From assembly GCA_900539715.1 (NCBI GenBank), contig UQDA01000015.1, forward strand, positions 1 to 58,503: 58,503 nucleotides of DNA. The letters are read 5' to 3'. The notes below the pieces were generated by a model, which was not told the DNA's origin, searched no databases, and saw nothing but the letters and a program-made list of their open reading frames with translations. Shown here one piece after another: positions 8,815 to 17,523 of this stretch. This DNA comes from an uncultured Lachnospiraceae bacterium. Lineage in GTDB: Bacteria > Bacillota > Clostridia > Lachnospirales > Lachnospiraceae. Both the position numbers and the translations under genes were made by a program. How positions within the stretch are numbered: position 1 is the first letter of the stretch; every line of letters begins with the position of its first letter.

Positions 8815-9081
8815 TCAAACCGGCTCTTCAAGAGCCGCGTTGTAAGCATCCAGAATGATATCCTGTATTTTCTCACGCGTATTCTGGCTGATCGGATGCG
8901 CGATATCGCGGTACTCCCCGTCAGCGCTCCTCTTGCTGGGCATCGCGATGAAGAGTCCCTTATCGCCCTCTATCACCTTGATATCATGTACGACAAACTC
9001 ATCGTCCAGCGTAATGGATACGATTGCTTTCATTTTACCTTCTTTTGCAATTTTCCGAACTCTTACATCGGTGATATTCAT
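8815..9081 (-). CDS. spoVG: SpoVG, regulatory protein of sporulation and septation
   Basis: 88 residues, full length, starting MNITDVRVRKIAKEGKMKAI with the conserved core ITLDDEFVVHDIKVIEG, FIAMPSKR and the helix around REKIQDIILDAY. In Firmicutes SpoVG binds nucleic acid and affects septation, sporulation and surface properties. The ATG follows GGGGGAAGGA. Only 26 bases separate it from glgD and no promoter is visible between them, so it is probably the last gene of a glgC-glgD-spoVG transcript, which links it to storage-polymer synthesis at least in expression. Confidence 0.95.
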   Translation of the reverse strand: MNITDVRVRKIAKEGKMKAIVSITLDDEFVVHDIKVIEGDKGLFIAMPSKRSADGEYRDIAHPISQNTREKIQDIILDAYNAALEEPV

Positions 9082-9107
9082 AAGTCCTTCCCCCTGTATA
9101 ACGTATT

Positions 9108-10226
9108 TCAGATGATATATCTTTCATTTTTCTCTATTACGATCTTAATTTCATCTTCACCCCGGTAGAAGGAGTTTGCACGTATCGTATCCCGGCTTTC
9201 CACAATGCAGTTCTCAATGTGGGTATTGTCGCCGATATATACGTCGTTTAAAATGATAGAATTTTTGATGTAACAGTTATTTCCGATAAAGGATTTCTTG
9301 AAGATAACGGAATCCTCTACCGTACCATTTATGATACAGCCGCTGGATATCAGGCTGTTCTCCACTTTTGCGCCCACATTATATTTGGCAGGCGGAAGAT
9401 CATCAACCTTGGAGTAGATATCAGGATACTGCCTGAAGAAATAATTCCGTATCTCGGGCTTTAAAAAGTCCATGTTCGCATCAAAATAATCCTCTACAGT
9501 AGCGATATTTTTCCAATAGTCCTTTATCTTATATCCATAGATACGCTTCTGGTTTTTATAACGGATCAGAATATCCTTTACAAAATCGTACCTGTCCTCC
9601 ATTGCGCATCTTTCTATCATATCGATCAGGAGCCTTCTTCGGATAACATAAATACCACAGGATATCGTGCTGGAACGCGCTACTATCGGTTTTTCCTCAA
9701 ACTCTTCAATCCTGCTTTCTTCATTCATCTTTATGGTGCCAAAGCGCTCCACATTCGTTCCAACAGGCATGTCCTTGCATACAACCGTCACATCCGCCTT
9801 CTTTGCGATGTGATACTCCAGCACCTTATTATAATCCATCTTATAAATGCAGTCGCCGGACGTTATCACCACATAAGGCTCATGGCTGTTCTTTAAAAAG
9901 GACAGGTTCTGATAAATTGCATCTGCTGTGCCTCTGTACCAGAAATTATTCTCTGCCGTCACAGTCGGTGTAAAAACAAATAATCCTCCCTGCTTGCGCC
10001 CGAAATCCCACCATTTGGAGGAGCTTAAATGCTCATTTAAACTTCTCCCATTATACTGGGTCAGCACCCCAACATTCTGAATATGGGAATTGCTCATATT
10101 GCTCAGCGCAAAGTCGATACTTCTATAGCTTCCCGCTACCGGCATCGCACTGATCGCCCGTTTCTCGGACAGCTCCTTCATCCTGCGGTTATTGCCGCCT
10201 GCTAAAATAATACCGATTGCTCTCAC
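9108..10226 (-). CDS. glgD: GlgD, ADP-glucose pyrophosphorylase second subunit
   Basis: 372 residues, a paralogue of GlgC that forms a mixed enzyme with it in Firmicutes. The nucleotidyltransferase domain begins IGIILAGGNNRRMKEL; the GlgC-type GGxGxRL loop is altered (GGNNRRM) and the catalytic-region motif is SGDCIYKMDY rather than SGDHIYKMDY, consistent with a mainly regulatory subunit. The C-terminal half is a left-handed beta helix (VENSLISSGCIINGTVEDS). The GTG start at 10226 overlaps the glgC stop by four bases, indicating translational coupling. Confidence 0.93.
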   Translation of the reverse strand: MRAIGIILAGGNNRRMKELSEKRAISAMPVAGSYRSIDFALSNMSNSHIQNVGVLTQYNGRSLNEHLSSSKWWDFGRKQGGLFVFTPTVTAENNFWYRGTADAIYQNLSFLKNSHEPYVVITSGDCIYKMDYNKVLEYHIAKKADVTVVCKDMPVGTNVERFGTIKMNEESRIEEFEEKPIVARSSTISCGIYVIRRRLLIDMIERCAMEDRYDFVKDILIRYKNQKRIYGYKIKDYWKNIATVEDYFDANMDFLKPEIRNYFFRQYPDIYSKVDDLPPAKYNVGAKVENSLISSGCIINGTVEDSVIFKKSFIGNNCYIKNSIILNDVYIGDNTHIENCIVESRDTIRANSFYRGEDEIKIVIEKNERYII

Positions 10227-11497
10227 TGTTCGTCACCTGCCTTAATCAATGTTTTGCCGCTTCCAAGGCTTCCATCCGGGTAATCCTCTGCCGTCGTAAT
10301 ACCGGATACCACTGAATTTTTTCCAACAGAAACATCCGAAGGGATAACGCTCTTTTCTCCGACCGTAACAATTCCGCAGTTGTAAATATGCGGTGCGGTA
10401 TCATTCTCAGCCTCTTCGCCGCAGCCCAGTCTTGCCCTGTCTTTTACAACAACATTTTCTGCTATAATCGCTTTATCCAGCTCACAGCCTTCCCCTATCT
10501 CCGTATTGTTCATGATAATGGAATCGCGCACGACAGTATCCTTGCCGATCGTTACACCGCAGCCGATGACGGAATTATATACCTTTCCGTAAATCTCAGA
10601 GCCCTCGCCCACAATGCTGCGCTCGATCACACCGCCCTTCGCCACATACTGCGGAGGCAGTATCTCGCTCTTTGTATAAATCTTCCAGTATTCTTCATAA
10701 AGATTAAATTCAGGAACGATATCGATCAGCTCCATATTTGCTTCCCAATAGGAATTCAGGGTACCTACATCTTTCCAGTAGCCATTGAATTCATAGGCAT
10801 ACATCGGAGCCCCCTTCGCATAACAGTAAGGAATAACATGCTTTCCGAAATCCAGGTTCGGCTGATCTGCATTGTCTATCAGCGCCTGTTTCAATGTACT
10901 CCAGTTAAATATGTAAATGCCCATCGACGCCAGATTGCTGCGCGGATTGGCAGGCTTTTCCTCAAAGTCCGTTATCTTTTTATTCTCGTCTGTGATCATG
11001 ATACCGAATCGTTTCGCTTCCTCCATCGGAACCGGCATTACGGCTATCGTACATTCCGAACCGTTCTGCTTATGGAAATCCAGCATCACCTCATAATCCA
11101 TCTTATAAATATGGTCGCCCGAAAGAATCAGCACATATTCAGGATTAAAGCTTTCCATATAATCGATGTTCTGATAGATCGCATTCGCGGTCCCCGTGTA
11201 CCATTCACTGTTTTCGCTCTTCTCATACGGTGGGAGCACGGTCACACCGCCGATATTCCTGTCCAAATCCCACGGAATACCGATACCGATGTGGGTATTC
11301 AGCCGCAGCGGCTGGTACTGCGTCAATACACCCACCGTATCAACGCCAGAATTGATGCAGTTGCTCAGCGGAAAATCAATGATCCTGTATTTTCCTCCAA
11401 AAGAAACCGCCGGCTTAGCGACTTTGGACGTAAGCACGCCGAGACGGCTTCCCTGTCCGCCCGCCAGCAACATGGCAATCATTTCCTTCTTAATCAT
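10223..11497 (-). CDS. glgC: glucose-1-phosphate adenylyltransferase GlgC
   Basis: Makes ADP-glucose from ATP and glucose-1-phosphate, the committed step of glycogen synthesis. 424 residues: MLLAGGQGSRLGVLT is the intact nucleotide loop, then WYTGTANAIYQN, the SGDHIYKMDY motif, FEEKP, and a C-terminal beta helix (VIERSIVGEGSEIYGKV). ATG at 11497 follows GAGGTGATGAC. It is the first gene of the glgC-glgD-spoVG unit, driven by the promoter at 11544-11572. Confidence 0.96.
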   Translation of the reverse strand: MIKKEMIAMLLAGGQGSRLGVLTSKVAKPAVSFGGKYRIIDFPLSNCINSGVDTVGVLTQYQPLRLNTHIGIGIPWDLDRNIGGVTVLPPYEKSENSEWYTGTANAIYQNIDYMESFNPEYVLILSGDHIYKMDYEVMLDFHKQNGSECTIAVMPVPMEEAKRFGIMITDENKKITDFEEKPANPRSNLASMGIYIFNWSTLKQALIDNADQPNLDFGKHVIPYCYAKGAPMYAYEFNGYWKDVGTLNSYWEANMELIDIVPEFNLYEEYWKIYTKSEILPPQYVAKGGVIERSIVGEGSEIYGKVYNSVIGCGVTIGKDTVVRDSIIMNNTEIGEGCELDKAIIAENVVVKDRARLGCGEEAENDTAPHIYNCGIVTVGEKSVIPSDVSVGKNSVVSGITTAEDYPDGSLGSGKTLIKAGDEQ

Positions 11498-11543
11498 GTC
11501 ATCACCTCATTTTATTAGACTGCATAGCTTTGCACGCAATAAA

Positions 11544-11572
11544 ATTATAACACACCATACAGTAAAAGTGAA
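11544..11572 (-). promoter_or_regulatory. sigma-A-type promoter of glgC
   Basis: On the minus strand TTCACT (11572-11567), 17 bases, then TATAAT (11549-11544), 47 bases ahead of the glgC ATG. Confidence 0.65.
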
Positions 11573-11899
11573 TAATTTTTTTAAATAATTAGTTGTGCGC
11601 TTGTGCATTTTCTTGTGTGAGTTTGATAAAAATCCCTGTTTATCTATTTTCTTTTTATTCATTTTATCAATAGATTTCCGCGATTTAATTCGCTAAATTC
11701 TTCTATTTTTACCAAATACCCTTTTTTTCGACAGATTCCGGCACAAAAAATTTCATTTTCTGGTTCAAAAAACGGAAATATGACTAAACAGAGCGAGCCT
11801 GCGCAACAGCTTAGCCCTTCCGTCCGCAGGGTGCACAGATCCGGACGCTGCCGGAGAGCTGAACTGCTGCTGGCCGGTCAGCTATTTTTTAACTTTCTA
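11573..11899. repeat. gene-free divergent region with a GC-rich hairpin related to the 40988 repeat
   Basis: No coding frame. The left part is very AT-rich. At 11804-11869 a GC-rich segment can fold on itself (CAACAGCTTAGCCCTTCCG against GGAGAGCTGAACTGCTG, with several mismatches and G-U pairs). Its ends resemble the ends of the long inverted repeat at 40988-41267 (AACAGTTCAGCCTTCCG and its partner), so it may be a shortened relative. It is followed by AGCTGA/TCAGCT and ATTTTTT at 11857-11890, a terminator-like element just upstream of the murC promoter. Confidence 0.45.
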
Positions 11900-11928
11900 T
11901 TGGTTTTTTTCCTGCAGTTGCGTATAAT
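11900..11928 (+). promoter_or_regulatory. sigma-A-type promoter of murC
   Basis: TTGGTT (11900-11905), a 17-base spacer and a perfect TATAAT (11923-11928). About 85 bases of leader follow before the murC ATG. Confidence 0.65.
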
Positions 11929-12014
11929 GAAACAGTAGATTTTTCATCACACGGCACAAGGCGCGCTGCGCGTACCTTTTATCGCCGTGAATAACAGACA
12001 GGAAGTGTATTTTC

Positions 12015-13400
12015 ATGTATCATGTAGACTTTAAGCATCCCATTCACGTTTATTTTATCGGCATCGGCGGCATCAGCATGTCCGGTCTCGCAGAAATCCT
12101 CCTCGCAGAAGGCTTTCGCGTATCCGGCTCCGACTGGAACCGCTCTGCCCTGACCGACCTTCTCGAAAGCCGGGGCGCCCACATCAATTACGGCAAGCCC
12201 CAAAAGTCAGAAAATATCACGCCGGATATCGACCTGGTCGTATATACCGCGGCAGTCCACGGCGACAACCCTGAGTTTACCCGGGCAAAACAACTGAATA
12301 TTCCCATGCTGACACGGGCCGAATTCTTAGGTCAGCTCATGACAAACTATGACACCCCCATCGCAGTCAGCGGAACCCACGGCAAAACCACTACGACCTC
12401 GATGATATCTGAAATCCTCCTTCAGGCAGGTACCGACCCCACGCTGTCTGTCGGCGGAATTTTAAAAGCGATAGACGGCAATATCCGCGTGGGGCATTCC
12501 GGACTGTTCGTAACGGAAGCCTGCGAATACACCAACAGTTTTTTAAGCTTCTTCCCCAAGATTGGCATTATTTTAAATATAGAAGAAGACCATATGGACT
12601 TCTTTAAGGATCTGAATGATATCCGCTCTTCCTTCCGGCGTTTCGCACAGCTTCTTCCGGAAGACGGCGCACTGATCATCAATACGGGGATAGAACGCTG
12701 GGAGGAAATAACGGAAGGGCTGTCCTGCCGTGTCATCACCTTCGGCCTGGATTCTTCCTCCGATTATTTTGCGGAACATATCTCCTACGATGACCGGGCA
12801 AATGCCTCCTTTACTTTAAAGCACGCTGACTTCCCGGACCGCAGTCTCTCTCTCGGCGTTCCCGGGGAGCACAATGTTTTAAACGCTCTTGCCGCCGCTG
12901 CTCTTGCAGATATACTCGGTATCAGCTTTGCCGACACAAAACTGGCGCTTCATGATTTTCATGGCACAAACCGGCGTTTCGAATACAAGGGCATGGTGAA
13001 CGGAATCACTATCATAGATGACTATGCGCATCACCCTACGGAAATTGCCGCCACCCTTACTGCTGCCCGCAATTATCCCCATAAAACACTCTGGTGCGTT
13101 TTCCAGCCCCACACCTATACCCGTACCAAAGCTTTTCTGGAAGATTTCGGGCATGCACTCGCACTGGCAGACAAGGTCATCCTCGCCGATATTTACGCCG
13201 CAAGGGAGACTGATACCCTTGGCATCAGCTCTGCAGATATTCAGACACTTGTGGAAAAAGAAGGCAAAGAGTGCTACTATTTCCACACATTTGAAGAAAT
13301 AGAGAGATTTATTTTAAAAAATTGTATCAACGGCGATCTGTTGATAACTATGGGGGCCGGAGATGTAGTAAATATCGGGGAAAATCTACTTGTCCACTAA
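12015..13400 (+). CDS. murC: UDP-N-acetylmuramate--L-alanine ligase MurC
   Basis: Adds L-alanine to UDP-MurNAc in the cytoplasm, the first amino-acid step of peptidoglycan precursor synthesis. 461 residues, full length. Domain 1 has the UDP-binding FIGIGGISMSGLAEIL; domain 2 has the ATP loop SGTHGKTTTTSM near residue 118 and the EACEY motif near 174; NVLNALAAAA and the DDYAHHPTEI motif mark domains 2 and 3. The ATG follows GGAAGTG. It is transcribed toward the replication genes, with a DnaA-box cluster directly after its stop. Confidence 0.97.
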   Translation: MYHVDFKHPIHVYFIGIGGISMSGLAEILLAEGFRVSGSDWNRSALTDLLESRGAHINYGKPQKSENITPDIDLVVYTAAVHGDNPEFTRAKQLNIPMLTRAEFLGQLMTNYDTPIAVSGTHGKTTTTSMISEILLQAGTDPTLSVGGILKAIDGNIRVGHSGLFVTEACEYTNSFLSFFPKIGIILNIEEDHMDFFKDLNDIRSSFRRFAQLLPEDGALIINTGIERWEEITEGLSCRVITFGLDSSSDYFAEHISYDDRANASFTLKHADFPDRSLSLGVPGEHNVLNALAAAALADILGISFADTKLALHDFHGTNRRFEYKGMVNGITIIDDYAHHPTEIAATLTAARNYPHKTLWCVFQPHTYTRTKAFLEDFGHALALADKVILADIYAARETDTLGISSADIQTLVEKEGKECYYFHTFEEIERFILKNCINGDLLITMGAGDVVNIGENLLVH

Positions 13401-13401
13401 C

Positions 13402-13528
13402 TTATCCACATTATCCACATTCCGACCGTGGAAAACTTTCCCCGATTGGATGTGGATATTTTTTGTCGAAATTTGACTGATTTTATGCGGCTTCAAACCA
13501 GTTTTACACATTTTCCACATTTTCCACA
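13402..13528. promoter_or_regulatory. cluster of DnaA boxes
   Basis: Two perfect boxes TTATCCACA stand head to tail without spacing at 13402-13410 and 13411-13419. A reverse near-box TGTGGATAT is at 13451-13459. Three more contiguous 9-mers matching TTWTNCACA follow: TTTTACACA 13502-13510, TTTTCCACA 13511-13519 and TTTTCCACA 13520-13528. A weaker CAATCCACA is at 13527-13535. The cluster begins just after the murC stop and ends about 100 bases before the dnaD-like gene. Tandem contiguous 9-mers argue for real DnaA binding rather than chance. It may regulate the replication genes, titrate DnaA, or be part of an origin-like site. Confidence 0.7.
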
Positions 13529-13632
13529 ATCCACAGGATGCTTATTCCACGAAGCTCCTGAGAAAAAAATACCTGTTTCCTTTTTCAAGCCCCTGTGGTA
13601 GAATGATGCCACAATCAGGAAAGGAAAGACAG

Positions 13633-14793
13633 ATGGGCAATATTCTTTTATGCGGCGGGGCGGCAGACGCTACCGTCCTTTCTAACGTTTTTATCGATGA
13701 ATATGTAAAGGACGCAAACGATGCACAGTTAAAGGTGTATCTTTTTCTTGTACGTAAAATGCAGGCGGGCGAACCCGTCAGTATTTCTGATATGGCTGAC
13801 CGCTATAACCATACCGAAAAGGATATTCTGCGCGCTCTCTGTTATTGGGAAAAGCGCGGCGTGCTGGCACTGACTCTCTCACCCGAGAAAACATTGACCC
13901 AGATACGCCTGCTTCCCCTTGCCGCTCCTTCTTCCGGCAGCGTCATATCCGAAGCAGGTCCGACTTCCCCGGCAACACTTATGGCTTCCGTTCAGGCAGC
14001 TTCCTCCGACGGCCTTACAGCCTCCGTGCAGGCAGCTCCTCCTGACAGCCTCGTGGCTTCTGCCCAGTCGTCCGACTCCGGCGTGTCCGTGCCGCTTACC
14101 TTATCGCGTCAGTCTGCCGGCCCGACCCCCGTTTTTGAAAAGCCCGCCTATACACTGGATGAGCTTCGCTCCTTCCAGCAGCAGGAAAATACGGCACAGC
14201 TCATCTTTATCGCAGAGCAGTATCTCGGGCGCACCTTAAGCCCTTCGGATATGAAGTCCATCCTATTTTTTACCGACAGGCTTCACTTCTCCGATGACCT
14301 GATAGATTATCTGCTGCAGTACTGCGTAGAGCGCGGCAAAAAGGATTTCCGCTATATCGAAAAGGTCGCTATCGCCTGGGCAGAATCCGGCATCACGACC
14401 CCGGCAGAAGCGGAAGGACACGTTTCCCGATACGACAAAAATGTGTATTCCATCATGAACGCCCTTGGAAAAACCAATCCTCCGGCGCGCAATGAGCTCG
14501 CCTACATCCAGAGGTGGATACAGGAATTCGGTTTTTCGCTGGACATCATACTGGAAGCCTGCGGACGTACCGTGCTGGCGACAGACAGGCACCGCTTCGC
14601 CTATGCAGACAGCATCCTTTCCGCGTGGCATAAAGCGGGCGTCCACCATATATCCGATATCGCAGGACTCGATACCTCGTTCCAGAAGGAACGCGCTTCA
14701 CGTCCCGCCAAAAGCGGCTCAGCCGCGGAATATAACCGTTTCATGCATTCCAGCTATGATTTTGACGCGCTGGAAGAAGCGTTGCTGAAATAA
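13633..14793 (+). CDS. DnaD/DnaB-type replication initiation protein
   Basis: 386 residues from ATG at 13633 (MGNILLCGGAADATVLSNVFIDEYV), behind AAAGGAAAG; an upstream ATG at 13603 adds 10 residues. An N-terminal winged-helix region (ISDMADRYNHTEKDILRALCYWEKRGVL) is followed by an Ala/Ser-rich linker with repeated ASVQA-like units (about 115-175), then two DnaD/DnaB_2 domains (LIFIAEQYLGRTLSPSDMKSI and IQRWIQEFGFSLDIILEACG). Such proteins help load the replicative helicase with DnaI. The next gene, 42 bases on, is the matching loader ATPase, which supports this role. Confidence 0.85.
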   Translation: MGNILLCGGAADATVLSNVFIDEYVKDANDAQLKVYLFLVRKMQAGEPVSISDMADRYNHTEKDILRALCYWEKRGVLALTLSPEKTLTQIRLLPLAAPSSGSVISEAGPTSPATLMASVQAASSDGLTASVQAAPPDSLVASAQSSDSGVSVPLTLSRQSAGPTPVFEKPAYTLDELRSFQQQENTAQLIFIAEQYLGRTLSPSDMKSILFFTDRLHFSDDLIDYLLQYCVERGKKDFRYIEKVAIAWAESGITTPAEAEGHVSRYDKNVYSIMNALGKTNPPARNELAYIQRWIQEFGFSLDIILEACGRTVLATDRHRFAYADSILSAWHKAGVHHISDIAGLDTSFQKERASRPAKSGSAAEYNRFMHSSYDFDALEEALLK

Positions 14794-14835
14794 TGGGAAG
14801 TCAGCTTTCCATTATCATAAATAAGGAGAATCGAC

Positions 14836-15834
14836 GTGGCTCTGACAGTTTCCCAGTATAATTCCATCATGAGACAATATGAAGAACGCCAGACCCGCAA
14901 CCGGCATCTGCGGGAAAAAAGGCTTCATCACATTTACGAAACAGTCGCAGGCTATCAGGCTCTGGATGAATCCGTTGCATCTATTTCCGTGACACAGGGC
15001 AAGAAGATGCTCGCAGGTGACCAGACGGCACTCAGGCAGCTTAAAGAAGAACTTCACGTACTTGCGGACAAACGCCGCGCTCTTCTTGCCGAGAACGGAT
15101 ATCCGGAAGACTTCCTCCAGCCTGTTTACGACTGCCCTGACTGCCATGATACCGGCTATATCAACGGTCAGAAATGCCACTGCTTCCGCCAGGCAGAGAT
15201 AGCTCTTTTATACGAGCAGTCCAATTTAAAGCGGATGCTGGAAAAAGAAAACTTTGACACCCTTTCCTACGCCTTTTTTCAGGGGAATGAGCTGGAAATC
15301 TACCGTCAGGCCGTTGAAAAATGTAAAAATTTTTCAATGAATTTTAAATCTTCCTACCAAAACCTCTTTTTTTATGGTACAGTAGGTACAGGAAAGACGT
15401 TTTTATCCAACTGCATCGCAAAAGAATGTCTCGATACGGGTTGTTCGGTGCTGTATTTCAGCGCTGCCAGCCTTTTTGAACTGCTCTCGCGCAATACTTT
15501 TAACTATAAGGCGCGCGAAGACATGGATGCTCTGTGCGCAGACCTTTACGGCTGTGACCTGCTCGTCATTGACGACCTCGGTACGGAAACCGCCACAGCG
15601 CTCACCCTTTCGCATTTTTTCACATGTATAAACGAGCGTCTGCTGCGTCAGAAATCCATTATCATCTCCACCAATCTTTCTCTGGAAGATTGCCGGAACC
15701 GGTATCAGGACCGTATCTTTTCACGGATAGCAAGCAATTTTGAATTCTGCAAGCTCACCGGTCCCGATATCAGAATGTACAAAAAAGTATCCCTTGCCTC
15801 CGCCCGATGCGAGGACAAGCCGGTTACACGCTAA
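14836..15834 (+). CDS. DnaC/DnaI-like helicase loader ATPase
   Basis: 332 residues starting at GTG 14836 after AAGGAG. The N-terminal helical part contains a zinc-binding CPDC...CHC pattern near residues 100-116 (YDCPDCHDTGYINGQKCHCF), as in DnaI. The AAA+ domain has Walker A YGTVGTGKTF, Walker B LLVIDDLGTE, sensor I IISTNLS and an Arg finger region RIFSRI. It should load the DnaB hexamer (encoded at 25.4-26.7 kb) onto DNA. It follows the dnaD-like gene in one transcription unit with prs. Confidence 0.88.
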   Translation: MALTVSQYNSIMRQYEERQTRNRHLREKRLHHIYETVAGYQALDESVASISVTQGKKMLAGDQTALRQLKEELHVLADKRRALLAENGYPEDFLQPVYDCPDCHDTGYINGQKCHCFRQAEIALLYEQSNLKRMLEKENFDTLSYAFFQGNELEIYRQAVEKCKNFSMNFKSSYQNLFFYGTVGTGKTFLSNCIAKECLDTGCSVLYFSAASLFELLSRNTFNYKAREDMDALCADLYGCDLLVIDDLGTETATALTLSHFFTCINERLLRQKSIIISTNLSLEDCRNRYQDRIFSRIASNFEFCKLTGPDIRMYKKVSLASARCEDKPVTR

Positions 15835-15864
15835 AAACTTACCTTCAGAAAGTGAGGAACTTCC

Positions 15865-17064
15865 ATGATGGAACGTGAAGAAACCAGAAATCTCGAAACA
15901 ATCCCTGTAGGCTCCCTGGGTATCATTCCCTTAAAGGGCTGCGAGACTCTTACCCAGAGAGTTGATGACTACCTTGTCCGCTGGCGTACACAGCGCGAAA
16001 ACGAGCATAAGGACAGTCTTGCCTTTGCCGGCTACCAGCGCGATTCTTATATTTTGAAGAGCAAAGTGCCGCGTTTTGGCTCCGGCGAAGCCAAAGGTGT
16101 CATTCTGGAATCTGTCCGCGGTACCGACCTTTATCTGCTGGTCGATGTGACTAACTACAGCCAGACTTATTCTCTCTGCGGCCATGAGAATCATATGTCT
16201 CCCGATGACCACTATCAGGACTTAAAGCGCATCATCGCCGCTGTCGGCGGAAAGGCAAGAAGAATTACTGTCATCATGCCTTTCCTCTATGAAAGCCGTC
16301 AGCACAAGCGTACCTCCCGTGAATCGTTAGACTGTGCGATTGCTCTGCAGGAACTTGTAAAGATGGGCGTCGACAACATCATCACTTTTGATGCCCATGA
16401 TCCCAGAGTCCAGAATGCGATCCCGTTAAACGGATTTGAGACAGGCTCTGCAACCTACCAGTTCATCAAAAACCTGCTCCGCACCGTTCCCGACCTGCAG
16501 ATAGATTCCGATCATATGATGGTCATCAGCCCGGACGAGGGCGGAATGGGACGCGCTATCTATATGGCAAACGTCCTCGGTCTTGATATGGGTATGTTCT
16601 ATAAGAGAAGAGATTATACAAGAGTCGTTAACGGACGTAATCCTATCGTTGCCCACGAATTCCTCGGCTCCAATGTAGAAGGCAAGGATATGATCATTGT
16701 GGACGATATGATATCCTCCGGCGAAAGCGTTCTGGAAGTAGCCGCTGCCATCAAGCAGCGCGGCGCGCGCAAGATTTTTATCTGCACAACCTTCGGTCTG
16801 TTCACGAGCGGCTTTGACAAATTCGATAAAGCCTTTGAAAACGGAACAATTGACCGCGTTCTGACCACAAACCTCATTTATCAGCCTGCAGAGCTGTTAA
16901 AGCGCGAATGGTATGTAAACTGCGATATGAGCAAGTATATTGCCTACCTCATCGACACCTTAAACCACGACACCTCCATCAGTGACCTGCTCGATCCCAG
17001 TGACAAGATTCAGGCCGCTGTGGCAAGATACAAAAAAGGACATACTATCGATAACGATGACTGA
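15865..17064 (+). CDS. prs: ribose-phosphate pyrophosphokinase, long divergent form
   Basis: Predicted to make PRPP from ribose-5-phosphate and ATP for nucleotide, His and Trp synthesis. At 399 residues it is about 80 longer than standard Prs. Recognisable elements are ITFDAHDPRVQNAIP (metal/ribose region), SPDEGGMGRA and the PRPP loop MIIVDDMISSGES. The ATP flexible loop is altered (FLYESRQHKRTSRES). The N-terminal 50 residues have no counterpart in standard Prs. It sits 30 bases after the loader gene. ATG at 15865 follows GAGG; ATG at 15868 is equally possible. Confidence 0.85.
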   Translation: MMEREETRNLETIPVGSLGIIPLKGCETLTQRVDDYLVRWRTQRENEHKDSLAFAGYQRDSYILKSKVPRFGSGEAKGVILESVRGTDLYLLVDVTNYSQTYSLCGHENHMSPDDHYQDLKRIIAAVGGKARRITVIMPFLYESRQHKRTSRESLDCAIALQELVKMGVDNIITFDAHDPRVQNAIPLNGFETGSATYQFIKNLLRTVPDLQIDSDHMMVISPDEGGMGRAIYMANVLGLDMGMFYKRRDYTRVVNGRNPIVAHEFLGSNVEGKDMIIVDDMISSGESVLEVAAAIKQRGARKIFICTTFGLFTSGFDKFDKAFENGTIDRVLTTNLIYQPAELLKREWYVNCDMSKYIAYLIDTLNHDTSISDLLDPSDKIQAAVARYKKGHTIDNDD

Positions 17065-17079
17065 CCTTTCTGAGAAAAA

Positions 17080-17523
17080 ATGAAAATAGTGATAATTGAC
17101 GGACAGGGCGGCAGGATTGGAAGCCTTTTAGCCACCCGCATTCATCGGGAACAGATTCCCAACGCCAAAATCTATGCCATCGGTACCAACTCTGCTGCAA
17201 CGGCAGCAATGATGAAGGGCGGTGCAGACTTTGGCGCCACAGGAGAAAATCCGGTGCTCGTAGCCTGCAGAGACGCTGATTTTATCATCGGCCCTCTCGG
17301 CATTCTGTCCGCCGATTCCCTTCTGGGCGAGGTTACTCCTGCCATGGCTGTCGCTGTGGGGCAGAGCCGCGCCCAGAAGCTTTTATTGCCGGTAAACCGC
17401 TGCAATAATCATGTCATCGGCGTAACAGATTTAAATATCGCTCAGCTCATCGAGCAGACGGCGGAAACCCTGCTGAAGCTCGCAGCCTGTACAGGAGGCT
17501 CTTCCCATGGAACATGCTCTTGA
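17080..17523 (+). CDS. DUF3842 family protein
   Basis: 147 residues, begins MKIVIIDGQGGRIGSLLATRI, a glycine-rich N-terminus that resembles a nucleotide-binding loop, and continues with AIGTNSAATAAMMKGGADFGATGENP and the conserved VNRCNNHVIGV. It matches what I know as DUF3842, a family of unknown function common in Clostridia. It starts 15 bases after prs and overlaps the next gene by 17 bases, so it is cotranscribed and probably translationally coupled. No further function can be stated. Confidence 0.8.
   Translation: MKIVIIDGQGGRIGSLLATRIHREQIPNAKIYAIGTNSAATAAMMKGGADFGATGENPVLVACRDADFIIGPLGILSADSLLGEVTPAMAVAVGQSRAQKLLLPVNRCNNHVIGVTDLNIAQLIEQTAETLLKLAACTGGSSHGTCS

Noticed and set aside
10388..11518. 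376-codon plus-strand frame opposite glgC
   Set aside because: Shadow of glgC; composition (His, Arg, Ile rich) and lack of motifs argue against coding.
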